The notes under the pieces were generated by a model, which had not been told where the DNA came from, ran no database searches, and saw nothing but the letters and a program-made list of their open reading frames with translations. Positions 34,786 through 43,623 of a stretch of DNA of 64,000 bases are shown here, piece by piece (positions within the stretch are counted from its first letter, which is position 1; each line of letters begins with the position of its first letter). The stretch spans positions 1,736,001-1,800,000 of the forward strand of contig OZ245893.1 of assembly GCA_965229645.1 (NCBI GenBank), in the 5' to 3' direction. Source of the DNA: CAXQZM01 sp965229645. GTDB taxonomy: Bacteria > Pseudomonadota > Alphaproteobacteria > UBA7985. Made by a program: the position numbers and the translations under genes.

Positions 34786-36449
34786 ATGTTGGGATAGTTG
34801 GGGCCGCCCGTGCCTTCGGGGCTGACCCAGGTGATGTTCTGGCTTGGGTCCTTGATATCGCAAGTCTTGCAGTGGATGCAGTTTTGCGCATTGATTTGGA
34901 AGGTCGGGTTTTGGCCCGAGGAATCGTACAACACCTCGTAGACGCCCGCGGGGCAGTAGCGCTGCGCAGGTTCATCGTAGAGCGGCAGGTTATGCGCTAT
35001 GGGTCGATCGGCGTCGGTTAGTTGCAGGTGGATCGGCTGGTCTTCCTCATGGTAGGTTCCCGTCAGGGCGACGGAGTCCAGGCGGGAGAAGGAATAGACC
35101 TGGTCGGGCTTGGGGTAGGGGATTTTGGGATAGTCCGCCGCCAGCCCCGTCGCCGCGTGGTCGGGATGGTTGGGCCGCAGGGTCCAGGGCATGGTCAGGC
35201 CCCAGTTGCCAAGTTTTAACTCCAACCCGCCAATCCCAAACCCCAAGAGGCCGAACTTCAAGAACCAGGGGCGGAAGTTGCGCGCGGCGTGCAGTTCTTT
35301 TTTGACCCAGGAACTTTTGTAGGCTTCCTCGTAGGACACAGGGTCGACCCCGCCCGTCGCGCCGTCGGCCAGGTAGGCGAATAGGGATTCTGCCGCCAAC
35401 ATGCCCGACTTCATGGCCGTATGGCTGCCCTTGATTTTCGGGACGTTCAAGAACCCAGCGGAACAGCCGATCAGGGCACCGCCGGGGAAGGTCAACTTGG
35501 GCACCGCCTGATCGCCGCCCTCATTGATGGCGCGGGCGCCGTAGGCGACGCGCTTGCCGCCCTTGAGCATGGCCCGTATATGCTTATGGGTCTTGAAGCG
35601 TTGGAACTCTTCGTAGGGCGACAGGTGCGGGTTCTTATAGTCCAGCGAGACGACGTAGCCGACATAGGCCTGATGGTTTTCCAGGTGATAGACGAAAGAC
35701 CCGCCCCAAGTCTTGGAATCCATGGGCCAGCCCGCCGAATGGACGATGAGGCCCTCCTGGTGGCGCTTGGGGTCTAGCTCCCACAATTCCTTAAAGCCGA
35801 GGCCGTAGTTCTGGACAGAAGCGTGGGCGCGCAGATCAAACCGCTCGATCAATTGTTTGGATAGGTGCCCGCGCACGCCTTCCCCAAACAGGGTGAATTT
35901 GGCGCGCAGCTCCATGCCCGGTTCAAATCCGCCCTTGGGCTGGCCGTCGCGGCCGACCCCCATGTCGCCCGTAATCACCCCCGCCACGGCACCGTCGTCG
36001 TTGTAAAGGACTTGGGCGGCGGGAAAGCCAGGGAAGATTTCTACGCCGAGTTCTTCGGCCTGTTCGGCCAGCCAGCGGCAGACGTTGCCGAGGGAGATGA
36101 TATAGTTGCCCTGATTGTGCGTCTGCTTCGGCAGCATCCACAGCGGGATCGACAGGCCGCCGCGCTGGGTCAGAAACAGGAATTTTTCATGGCGGACGGG
36201 GGTGTTGAGCGGCGCGCCCCGATCTTGCCAATCGGGGAACAGTTCGGCCATGGCGGTGGGTTCCATCACGGCGCCCGAGAGGATGTGCGCGCCGATTTCA
36301 GACCCCTTTTCTAGCAGGGCAATGTCGATGTTAGTCCCCGCCGCTGCCGCCAACTGCTTGAGGCGGATGGCCGCCGCGAGCCCCGCAGGGCCACCGCCGA
36401 CGATGACCACATCGTAGTCCATGGATTCCCGTTCGATAGCTTGGTTCAT
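34782..36449 (-). CDS. Electron transfer flavoprotein-ubiquinone oxidoreductase
   Basis: This 555-residue enzyme has an N-terminal FAD fold DYDVVIVGGGPAGLAAAIRL, GAHILSGAVMEP, the ubiquinone-binding region (GGSFVYHLENHQAYVGYVVS) and a C-terminal 4Fe-4S domain with CPAGVYE, NCIHCKTCDIKDPSQNI and WVSPEGTGGPNYPNM at the very end, all as in ETF-QO. It passes electrons from reduced ETF to ubiquinone at the inner membrane, linking flavin dehydrogenases to respiration. The ATG at 36449 has AGGGGAAG upstream; the in-frame TTG at 36470 is less likely. ispE overlaps its end. Confidence 0.95.
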   Translation of the reverse strand: MNQAIERESMDYDVVIVGGGPAGLAAAIRLKQLAAAAGTNIDIALLEKGSEIGAHILSGAVMEPTAMAELFPDWQDRGAPLNTPVRHEKFLFLTQRGGLSIPLWMLPKQTHNQGNYIISLGNVCRWLAEQAEELGVEIFPGFPAAQVLYNDDGAVAGVITGDMGVGRDGQPKGGFEPGMELRAKFTLFGEGVRGHLSKQLIERFDLRAHASVQNYGLGFKELWELDPKRHQEGLIVHSAGWPMDSKTWGGSFVYHLENHQAYVGYVVSLDYKNPHLSPYEEFQRFKTHKHIRAMLKGGKRVAYGARAINEGGDQAVPKLTFPGGALIGCSAGFLNVPKIKGSHTAMKSGMLAAESLFAYLADGATGGVDPVSYEEAYKSSWVKKELHAARNFRPWFLKFGLLGFGIGGLELKLGNWGLTMPWTLRPNHPDHAATGLAADYPKIPYPKPDQVYSFSRLDSVALTGTYHEEDQPIHLQLTDADRPIAHNLPLYDEPAQRYCPAGVYEVLYDSSGQNPTFQINAQNCIHCKTCDIKDPSQNITWVSPEGTGGPNYPNM

Positions 36450-36505
36450 AACTTCCCCTAAAGTCCGCAATTTTCAGGGCCTTCCTATAGCCCTCTTTCG
36501 TCCTT

Positions 36506-36746
36506 ATACCAGCGGCGATTGAGAAGGGCTCTTATGTTCGCTGGTATAAGGGCCGCGACTGCGGCCCCCCAAGCGGGCTCCAAGCCCGAAGGGCGCAGGG
36601 AACGCCCGCGCCCAAACACGCGGCCCCGAGAATAGCGGACACGCGCCTCGGGGTATAAGCGAAGGCCCCGTCCCGTGGTCGGGCTGAGCGAGCGAGTAGA
36701 GACCGCAACCCAAAAAAGCCGAAACGCGAAGCGTTTCTGCCGTGAG
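36506..36746 (+). repeat. Multi-hairpin repeat R1, left part (interrupted by IS110)
   Basis: It starts with ATACCAGCGG and contains the hairpins GGGCCGC/GCGGCCC, CCCCGAG/CTCGGGG and GAAACGC/GCGTTTC, ending at TTTCTGCCGTGAG. It is longer than copy R3 because it has an extra 40-bp module (GGGCTCCAAGCCCGAAGGGC, then GCAGGGAACGCCCGCG) at about 36573-36613 and a further insert near 36675-36718. The IS110 element begins at 36747 and the rest of the repeat resumes at 37939. Confidence 0.8.
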
Positions 36747-36759
36747 TATCCATGATAAA

Positions 36760-37698
36760 TCAAGGGGCAATTTTCGCCCACTTTCTGTTTTCCCGCACCA
36801 GGGCATTGGCCAGCGTTAGCAGCTTACGCATGACGGCGATAATCGCGACCTTTTTCGGCTTGCCTGCTTGGACAAGGCGGTCATAAAAACCCTTTAGGTC
36901 CTCATTGTAGCGCATGGCGACCAAGGCAGGCATGTAGAGGGCATTGCGTACAGGGGCTCTTCCCCCCTTGATGCAGGCGACACCCTTGTGGGTTCCTGAT
37001 TGGGACTGCATAGGAGCTAGACCAGAGAGCGCGCCGATCTTTTTCTGGCTCAGCGTGCCAAGCTCTGGCATATGGGTCAGAAGGGATATGGCAGTGCGTG
37101 CTGCGATCCCCGGGATTGTTATCAAGATGTCGAAGCGCTTCTTGAGATCAGGATGTGCTTCGATGAGCTTCTTGGTCTTGTGGGTCAGCTGTTCGATCTC
37201 CTTTTCGAGGGTCTTGAGCATTCTAGCTGCAAGCCTCACAGCGGCCTTATCGGTAAGGACTTTCATCCTGTTGCTCCACTGTGTTTGAGTTTGCACAAGC
37301 CCATCGTGGAGAAGTTGGTATTCTCCAAGAATTTCAATGACTTCATCGCGTATAGTGCTGGGCACAAGGGGGAGGGTTTGACCCATGGTTGACAGGATCT
37401 TCGCATCGACCTTATCGGTTTTTGCGAGTTGCCCGATGCTCTTGGCAAAGCATCGGGCCTGCCAAGGATTGACCTTCACGTAAGCGATTTGGGCTTGAGC
37501 AAGGCCACGTTCCAAGGCCCTGTGATAGAAGCCAGTGGCTTCAAAAACGACCAGGCAATCAGGAAGCTTGCTGAAGGTCTTGATGAGGGCCTTAATACCG
37601 CAAGGGGTATTGGGCATGCAGCTATGGTTTTGGCCATTTGACACAAAAATATCGAATTGGGCTTTTGAAACATCAATTCCAATGGTAACTTGTGACAT
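36760..37698 (-). CDS. IS110-family DEDD transposase B
   Basis: This complete 312-residue transposase has VTIGIDVSKAQFDIFVSNGQ, CLVVFEATGFYHRALERGLA and KTDKVDAKILSTMGQ (RuvC-like acidic residues) and a transposase_20 domain with ITIPGIAARTAISLLTHMPE, LSGLAPMQSQSGTHKGVACI and NALYMPALVAMRYN. It is only distantly related to transposase A. The stop codon is about 13 bp from the right end of the element, and about 240 bp of non-coding DNA precede the start. Confidence 0.93.
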   Translation of the reverse strand: MSQVTIGIDVSKAQFDIFVSNGQNHSCMPNTPCGIKALIKTFSKLPDCLVVFEATGFYHRALERGLAQAQIAYVKVNPWQARCFAKSIGQLAKTDKVDAKILSTMGQTLPLVPSTIRDEVIEILGEYQLLHDGLVQTQTQWSNRMKVLTDKAAVRLAARMLKTLEKEIEQLTHKTKKLIEAHPDLKKRFDILITIPGIAARTAISLLTHMPELGTLSQKKIGALSGLAPMQSQSGTHKGVACIKGGRAPVRNALYMPALVAMRYNEDLKGFYDRLVQAGKPKKVAIIAVMRKLLTLANALVRENRKWAKIAP

Positions 37699-37938
37699 CT
37701 TTCCGTTCCCTTTCTTGTCATACGGGACGCACAGGTGGCTCCCTAGTATCCATACGGGCCATTTGGAGGAAAGGCGGGGTGATCAAACTCACGAACGGTG
37801 CCTGCAACGCAGCACCTAGACACAATCGATCCAGCCCCGCCGCCGATTTGGGGGTGGCCACCCCCAAATCGGCGCATCTCGCTTACCCCAAATGATCAAG
37901 CATGGGGGTAAGAAAACGCTCATATCCCATTAGACAAG
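37699..37938 (-). ncRNA. Candidate IS110 bridge RNA locus B
   Basis: The non-coding left end of element B contains a perfect hairpin, GCCGATTTGGGGGTG and CACCCCCAAATCGGC, at about 37847-37878, comparable in sequence and position to the one in element A. In IS110-group elements this region encodes the RNA that selects donor and target. A target loop would be expected to match TTTCTGCCGTGAGACA-like DNA. I could not define the loops by eye. Confidence 0.45.
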
Positions 37939-37978
37939 ACACAAAACGGCCATAAAAGTGTCAACTTTTTTGGCCGTT
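37939..37978 (+). repeat. Multi-hairpin repeat R1, right part
   Basis: ACACAAAACGGCC, a spacer of about 19 bases, then GGCCGTT corresponds to the tail of R3 at 58248-58281. The AACGGCC/GGCCGTT stem with A-rich and T-rich arms can act as a bidirectional terminator. It contains the last codons and the stop of the oxidase gene at 37961. Confidence 0.75.
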
Positions 37979-39235
37979 GATATAAGGCCCCGCAAAGCGG
38001 CGAGATGAAAAGGGGCTCGGGTCGCGATTGGGGGTTGTGGCGCAGACCAGCTGGGCTGTCAGTTCGCCCGACGCTGGGGCCATCATGAGGCCGTAGTGGG
38101 CATGGCCAAAATTGACGTAAAGCCCTGGCTGGTTTGCGATTTGATCGATCATGGGCAGGCTGTCGGGAAAGGACGGGCGTCGGCCCATCCAGAACGATAC
38201 CTGTTCGGTTTGCAGATCGGGAAAGGCTGCCTTGGCGGCGCGCAGCAGGCGCTGTTCGCGCCGCCGCGAGGGCGGGACCTGCGGGGGGGCAAACTCGCTC
38301 TGCCCCGCAACGCGTAAGCCGCCCTCCATGGTGCTGGCGACGAACTTGGCATCGACGTCCAGGATGGAGTTGTTCAGCTCGACCCCAGGGGCGGCAAACT
38401 CGCCGTGGTACCCTCGCTCGCAGAGGACTGGGACGGGCACGCCCAGGTCCCTCAGAAGATCGGCGCTCCAGATTCCAAGACAGATCACCAAGCGTTCTGC
38501 CGCATAGGTCGTATCGGCCCCCCGCAGGGTCCAGCCGCCGTCGCGACGGTCGATCTGTTTGATATGGGCGCGCACGAATTGAACGCCCATGGCCTGGGCC
38601 TTATCCGCCAAAACGGTGGCCGCGCGCCCTGGTGCGCGCATCCGTGCCGCGCCCTTGACCAGGACCGCCGCCTTAAAATCTGGGGACAGGGCTGGCTCCA
38701 GTTGGCGCAACTGGTCTTGGCCCAGCACCCCCATGCGCGCGCCCTTGTCGGCGCGGATTTGCGCCTCCAGTCCTTTCAAGGTGGCCTTGCTGGCGTCGCG
38801 ATACGCCTGCACATAGGCGCTATCGACCAGCAATCCTTCGTGCCCCGTACCGCGCAGGTGCTTTTCAAACAGCTCGATGCAGGGACCGCAAAGATCGGCC
38901 ATAGCGTTGGCCGCCTTGAGGGCCCGTTGCCGCTGACTTTGGCGCAGGAACCGCGCGCCCCAGGCTAAGAGCGGGAGCGCCGCGCCAGGATGCACGGAAA
39001 CGGGCCGTTTTGGCCCCAGCATCAATTTGGGGATCTGTTTCCAAATGCCAGGTAGGGCTTGGGGAACGCAGGAATAGGGCGAGACGACCCCAGCATTGCC
39101 GTAAGAGGTTTCTTGGCCTGGCGCGCGCCGATCCATGATCGTGACGGGCACGCCGCGCTCGCGCAAGGACAGCGCGGTGCAAATTCCAACGATTCCTGCC
39201 CCTAAAATCGTCACAGGGGCCTTGGGGTCAGGCAT
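37961..39235 (-). CDS. DadA-like FAD-dependent amino acid oxidase/dehydrogenase
   Basis: This 424-residue DAO-family flavoprotein has VTILGAGIVGICTALSLRER at the N-terminus, GQETSYGNAGVVSPYSCVPQ, RLVICLGIWSADLLRDLGVP, ERGYHGEF and, near the end, FWMGRRPSFPDSLPMIDQI and VNFGHAHYGLMMAPASGEL. The pattern matches D-amino acid dehydrogenases of the DadA type. The ATG at 39235 overlaps the TRAP permease stop by 8 bases. It is the last gene of the TRAP-TAXI operon. The last six residues and the stop codon lie in repeat R1, so the present C-terminus was probably set by the repeat. Confidence 0.85.
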   Translation of the reverse strand: MPDPKAPVTILGAGIVGICTALSLRERGVPVTIMDRRAPGQETSYGNAGVVSPYSCVPQALPGIWKQIPKLMLGPKRPVSVHPGAALPLLAWGARFLRQSQRQRALKAANAMADLCGPCIELFEKHLRGTGHEGLLVDSAYVQAYRDASKATLKGLEAQIRADKGARMGVLGQDQLRQLEPALSPDFKAAVLVKGAARMRAPGRAATVLADKAQAMGVQFVRAHIKQIDRRDGGWTLRGADTTYAAERLVICLGIWSADLLRDLGVPVPVLCERGYHGEFAAPGVELNNSILDVDAKFVASTMEGGLRVAGQSEFAPPQVPPSRRREQRLLRAAKAAFPDLQTEQVSFWMGRRPSFPDSLPMIDQIANQPGLYVNFGHAHYGLMMAPASGELTAQLVCATTPNRDPSPFSSRRFAGPYINGQKS

Positions 39236-41435
39236 GGGCGCGGCGCCAGGACAGGATTTGGGCAAGGAGGGCCGGCGACGCAATCGCCAGCGCCACCAGG
39301 TCCGCCTGCCACGACGGGGCGATGAACACCAGCCCCGCGAAGGCGAGCAGCACGCGATAGGGCGCCGCCACGGGCGCCAACCCATGGCCGACGACCGCCG
39401 CCGACAGGGCGACTACCCCTGCGATGCACGAGGTCGCCGTGTAAGTGAACTGCCAAAGGTCAAAGCCCGTGGAACTGACGAACAGCAAAACGGGGGCATA
39501 AACAAAGGCCATAGGCGCGACCACTTTGCCGAGCCCGAGGGTAAAGGCCGAGAGGCCCGTGCGAAACGGGTTCGACCCCGCAATGGCCGCCGCCGCATAG
39601 GCGGAGGTGCATACTGGCGGCGTAATTTCGGCCACCACCCCGTAATAAAGGACAAACATGTGCGAGGCGATGGGCGGGATCCCCAACTGCGCCAAAGCGG
39701 GTTGGGCAACGCTGACCAACATGATGTAGAGCGCGGTCGTCGGCACCCCTGCACCCATCAAGATGCACGCCAGGGCGATGAAGATCAGGCTGATGAATAG
39801 GGTGAGGTCGGCGGCAGAAAACAGTTCGTAGGCCCCAAACTGGAACAGCCAGATCAAATCGCCGCCCAAATTGCTGGCGGCTTGCGTGACCATGAACCCG
39901 ATGCGGAAACCAACGCCCGTGGTATTGATCACGCCGATGACGATGCCGACGGCGGCCGAGGCCGCGCCGACGGCCAGCGCGTACTTGACCCCAGTTTCAA
40001 AGGTAAGGACCATCTGGCGCAGGCGCACCCGGGTCTGCGGATTAAAGGTCGCCAATACGGCACCCGCGATCAGGACCAGCGACATGCTGAGATCAAATGC
40101 GCCGCCGAACCATTTCCACACCACAAAGTAGATGAACGCCGCTGGGTAGATCAGCGTGATGGGCTCGCGCATGCGGCTCATCCCCGCGATCAGCGCCAAG
40201 GAAATGCCGCAAAAGGCCGACATGTAAGGTGTATAGCCCGAAAATAGCACTAGCAGTAGGCCGACAAGCGGCACGATGTTGGCCCAGCCGTCGGCCCACA
40301 CCGCGCGCAGGCGCGGCAAAGCCTCCTTGGACAGGCCCTTAAGACCGAGCCGTCGGGCCATGAGGTGTACGACGGCAAAGACCCCCACGTAGTGCAACAG
40401 CGCAGGAAAGATAGCCGCGATGACGATGGTGGTATAGGGCAGTTCCAAAAACTCGGCCATGATAAAGGCAGCGGCCCCCATGATCGGCGGAGTGATTTGC
40501 CCGCCTGCCGACGCGGCCGCCTCGACCCCGCCCGCAAAATGCCCAGGATAGCCCAGTCGTTTCATATTGGGGATGGTCAGCGCGCCGGTGGAGACCGTAT
40601 TGGCCACCGAACTGCCCGAAATGGTCCCAAAAAAGGCCGAGGACACAACAGAAACCTTGGCAGGCCCGCCCGTATAGCGCCCCGCCAGGATGGTCGCGTT
40701 GTCGATGAAGAGTTGCCCCAAGCCCGTGCGCTGGGCGATGACGCCGAACAGAACGAAGTGGAACACGATGGTCGAGACCACCCATAGCGTCACCCCAAAA
40801 ATGCCCTCCTGCGGGAAGTACATGGACGAGACGAAGGTGTTGAATTTTACGCCAGGGTGCTGCAGCAACCCAGGAAACTGCGGCCCAAATAGGGCGTAGC
40901 TTATGAACACCCCGATGATCAGCGGCAAGATCCACCCCAGCGTCCGCCGCGCTATATCCAAGACCAGCACGATCAAAATGCACCCGAACACGAGGTCGTA
41001 GCGGTTGGGATTGCCCATGCGAAAGGTCATTTCCTCGACGCCGAGCCACCCAAGACCCCGCCACGCGAGCCCAACGTAGAGCGCGGCAGCGATGCCCAGC
41101 CCCATCAAGATCAGATCAAGGTACGGGACACCGCCCAACCGCAAGGGCCCCGTCTTCAGATCAAAGGCGCCTTTGGTTTTTATGAGCGGGTAGAGCGCGT
41201 AGGTCAGGATGAACAGCCCGCTCAAGTGCCAGCCCATGTGCCAATAGTCGGTCGGCAGCGCGAAACCCGCGGTCAAGTAATGGTAGATGGCAAAGGCCAC
41301 GGCAACGCCGCGCAGAAACAGACCGAAGGCGGGGGTTACGGCGCGGGTCGCCGCACCTTCGTCGTACTTCTTTTCGATGGCGGCCAGTTGGTCCTCGGAG
41401 AGGGCGCTGTCGTCATGGGGGTCGCTTTGGGTCAT
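39228..41435 (-). CDS. TRAP transporter, fused small and large membrane subunits
   Basis: This 735-residue, highly hydrophobic protein has an N-terminal four-helix region (AVAFAIYHYLTAGFALPTDY onward) fused to a DctM-like large subunit with AFFGTISGSSVANTVSTGAL, FAGGVEAAASAGGQITPPIM, GAAAFIMAEFLELPYTTIVI and PVCTSAYAAAAIAGSNPF. Such 4TM/12TM fusions pair with TAXI-type binding proteins. I chose the ATG at 41435 (MTQSDPHDDSALSEDQLAAI); upstream in-frame codons give a charged extension unlike the family. It follows a racemase gene and precedes the oxidase in one operon. Confidence 0.93.
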   Translation of the reverse strand: MTQSDPHDDSALSEDQLAAIEKKYDEGAATRAVTPAFGLFLRGVAVAFAIYHYLTAGFALPTDYWHMGWHLSGLFILTYALYPLIKTKGAFDLKTGPLRLGGVPYLDLILMGLGIAAALYVGLAWRGLGWLGVEEMTFRMGNPNRYDLVFGCILIVLVLDIARRTLGWILPLIIGVFISYALFGPQFPGLLQHPGVKFNTFVSSMYFPQEGIFGVTLWVVSTIVFHFVLFGVIAQRTGLGQLFIDNATILAGRYTGGPAKVSVVSSAFFGTISGSSVANTVSTGALTIPNMKRLGYPGHFAGGVEAAASAGGQITPPIMGAAAFIMAEFLELPYTTIVIAAIFPALLHYVGVFAVVHLMARRLGLKGLSKEALPRLRAVWADGWANIVPLVGLLLVLFSGYTPYMSAFCGISLALIAGMSRMREPITLIYPAAFIYFVVWKWFGGAFDLSMSLVLIAGAVLATFNPQTRVRLRQMVLTFETGVKYALAVGAASAAVGIVIGVINTTGVGFRIGFMVTQAASNLGGDLIWLFQFGAYELFSAADLTLFISLIFIALACILMGAGVPTTALYIMLVSVAQPALAQLGIPPIASHMFVLYYGVVAEITPPVCTSAYAAAAIAGSNPFRTGLSAFTLGLGKVVAPMAFVYAPVLLFVSSTGFDLWQFTYTATSCIAGVVALSAAVVGHGLAPVAAPYRVLLAFAGLVFIAPSWQADLVALAIASPALLAQILSWRRAHA

Positions 41436-41504
41436 AGGTCTTCGCTCGGGTTTGGCCTTGTGCGGGTATGTTCTGCTCTCGGGTTCCTCACCGTGCAAAT
41501 AGCC

Positions 41505-42233
41505 TTAGCGGATAAACCCGGAAAACGGTTGACGCAGAACCGCCGTGTGAACAAAATTGGTGAGGGTAATGACGTCAAAGACTGGGCGGGCCAGGGCCCG
41601 TTGCAGGGCGGCCGCGTAAGGCGGCAAGTCGGTGCATTCTAGCAAGATCGCCCCAACCTCGGGCGCCCGCACGATCAGGCGCTGGCCAGCGATGATCAGG
41701 TCAGCCTCGATTTGTTCGAGGTCCATGGCCTGCCGCTCGTTGCGTAAGATGACTTGTGCAAACTCGGCGCTCTGGTCCATACCTTCGACTTCAACGGGAA
41801 CCTGGGCCGCGCCCACCGCTGCAAAATGCTCGGGCGTCAAGGCCGCCGCGCTGGCGGTCAACACCCCCACAGGGCGCGCGGTCATGGCGTGGATCAAGGG
41901 CAGGAGCAGGAGCGAGGAAAGGCAAACGGGTACCGTGACCGCGCGGGCAATTTGCGGCTGGAACAGGGCCAAAAAACCGCACGACCCTGTGATCGCCTTG
42001 ACGCCGCGGGCCTCCAATCGGCGGGCCGCAGCCACCAGGGGAGCCAGCATGTCGGGCGACGGCGCGTTCAGCAGATCGGGAACCGTCAAACCAGAGATGA
42101 TTTCGTAGCTGAGCGTGAAGGGCAGGCTGGAGGGGTTTTTGATATGGCCTGGCGGCTTGGGGAAGTAGGATTCCAGCGACAAGACCCCGATGGACAGGCC
42201 GCAGATATTGGTTCCCCCTTCGGTCAAAGGCAC
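41505..42233 (-). CDS. Aspartate/glutamate racemase family protein
   Basis: This 242-residue protein has a cysteine in AITGSCGFLALFQ and a second in AILLECTDLPPYA, the two-cysteine active-site pattern of the Asp/Glu/hydantoin racemase superfamily. The start is a GTG. It lies between the TAXI binding protein and the TRAP permease genes. With the DadA-like oxidase it could convert an imported amino acid or a related acid into the form that is oxidised. The substrate is unknown, and maleate isomerase-like activity is an alternative. Confidence 0.8.
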   Translation of the reverse strand: MPLTEGGTNICGLSIGVLSLESYFPKPPGHIKNPSSLPFTLSYEIISGLTVPDLLNAPSPDMLAPLVAAARRLEARGVKAITGSCGFLALFQPQIARAVTVPVCLSSLLLLPLIHAMTARPVGVLTASAAALTPEHFAAVGAAQVPVEVEGMDQSAEFAQVILRNERQAMDLEQIEADLIIAGQRLIVRAPEVGAILLECTDLPPYAAALQRALARPVFDVITLTNFVHTAVLRQPFSGFIR

Positions 42234-42330
42234 GTGCGGGTCCCTAACCGACCTGTTCCGAGCGCAAATCCCAAGTTGGACCCAAAAAAGCCAGGCAAGG
42301 GGGGCTTGCCTGGCTCCAACTCAAGAGGTT

Positions 42331-43344
42331 TTAATCCAGCAAGCCAGCTTCTCGATAGAATTTTTCTGCCCCCGCATGGAGGGGAACGCCCAAGTTGGCG
42401 ATGCCGTCCAGGGCCGTATCGGGGGTGATCTGCTTGCCTTTGGCATGGCCGTTGTCGAGCAGTTTGCGGGTATTGTCGTTCCACAACGCCGCCGTAATGC
42501 CGTAAACCAAATCTTCTGACAGGTCGGCAGAAACGACCAGGAGCGCCGAAACCGCTGGGGTTTTGACCTCGTAGTCAACGCCTTCATAGACGCCCGCTGG
42601 GATCATGGACGGGATATAGGCGGGGATCAGGGCGTTGATCTGGGCTAGGTCGGCATCGCTGAAGCTGTGCAGTTCCATACCCTTGGTGGTTGCCAACTGC
42701 ACCATGGCCGAAACGGGCCAACCTGCAGCGTAGAAATAGGCATCGAGCTGACCGTCGGCCAGGCGCTCCGCCGACTGCGAGTTGTTCAACTCGGCTTCGT
42801 CGTAATCATCGCGGGTCAGACCCCACTCCTCCAAGATCATCTCGACGGCGACTTGCGTGCCAGACCCAGCTTGGGCGATGCCGACGCGCTTGCCCGCCAG
42901 GTCACCGATGCCCTCCAGGCTGGCGCCGTCGGGCAGGACCAGGTGCAGGTCTTCAGGAAACAGATTGGCGACAATGCGCAGATTGGGATGGGGCTTGCCG
43001 TCAAACTTGCCTTCGCCCAGATACATGGACCGGGTGACGTCGGCAGCGGCCAAGCCTGCCTCCAACTCGCCATTCTGAACGGCGGTGTTGTTGAAGACCG
43101 AAGCGGTGGTGGACTGGGCAATGGCGATCAAGCCAGGCACGCCGCACTGGCCGCCTTCGTCGCAAGGCCGCGCGCCTGGGGGGGCGGAAATGCCGTTGGC
43201 GATGGTGCCGCCGATGGGGAAATAGGTGCCGCCGGCACTGCCCGTGCCAATGCGGAAAAAGGTTGGGTCCTGGGCCAGGGCGCTTCCCGCTGTCAGCGCG
43301 GCGGCGGCAGCCAGTCCAACAAGGTTGTGGGTCACTCGTTTCAT
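42331..43344 (-). CDS. TAXI-family TRAP transporter solute receptor
   Basis: This 337-residue protein has a signal peptide (MKRVTHNLVGLAAAAALTAG, cut after ALAQ) and TAXI features FFRIGTGSAGGTYFPIGGTI, ARPCDEGGQCGVPGLIAIAQ, TASVFNNTAVQNGELEAGLA, and GSGTQVAVEMILEEWGLT. It binds the solute in the periplasm for the fused TRAP permease downstream. It is the first gene of the operon and is divergent from a TetR gene. Confidence 0.93.
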   Translation of the reverse strand: MKRVTHNLVGLAAAAALTAGSALAQDPTFFRIGTGSAGGTYFPIGGTIANGISAPPGARPCDEGGQCGVPGLIAIAQSTTASVFNNTAVQNGELEAGLAAADVTRSMYLGEGKFDGKPHPNLRIVANLFPEDLHLVLPDGASLEGIGDLAGKRVGIAQAGSGTQVAVEMILEEWGLTRDDYDEAELNNSQSAERLADGQLDAYFYAAGWPVSAMVQLATTKGMELHSFSDADLAQINALIPAYIPSMIPAGVYEGVDYEVKTPAVSALLVVSADLSEDLVYGITAALWNDNTRKLLDNGHAKGKQITPDTALDGIANLGVPLHAGAEKFYREAGLLD

Positions 43345-43446
43345 CTCGTGCTCTCCTCATGCTCTAAGGGTTGTGACGACCAATCCAGCGGTCGCCACTT
43401 GGGTCGCTAAAGACCAAAGGAACCCAAGTCTGTCAAGGGTGCGCGT

Positions 43447-43523
43447 TCCCTGCGCCCTTAAGGGCTTGGAGCCCTAGTCTTTGTGGCGCGGGCGTTCCCT
43501 GCGCCCTACGGGCTTGGAGCCCG
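43447..43523. repeat. Tandem copies of a 40-bp GC-rich module
   Basis: GCGTTCCCTGCGCCCT, then a variable base pair or two and GGGCTTGGAGCCC occur twice, at about 43448-43475 and 43487-43522. In reverse orientation the same module is inserted in repeat R1 at about 36573-36613. It lies between the divergent TAXI and tetR genes. Confidence 0.7.
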
Positions 43524-43623
43524 CTTGTCGATTCGCCTGGCATAAGGGACCACATCGTGGCAAAGCACTAGGGGGAGCGCTTGGGACGACCCTCGAGATC
43601 GGTCCTGAACGAAGAACAGAACG

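Larger units (their letters stand above)
36747..37938 (-). mobile_element. IS110-family element B (inside repeat R1)
   Basis: The ends are fixed by comparison with the uninterrupted repeat R3 (CCGTGAG then ACATAAAACGGCC): here CCGTGAG ends at 36746 and ACACAAAACGGCC begins at 37939. The element is about 1.19 kb. It has no terminal inverted repeats, as usual in IS110. Confidence 0.85.
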
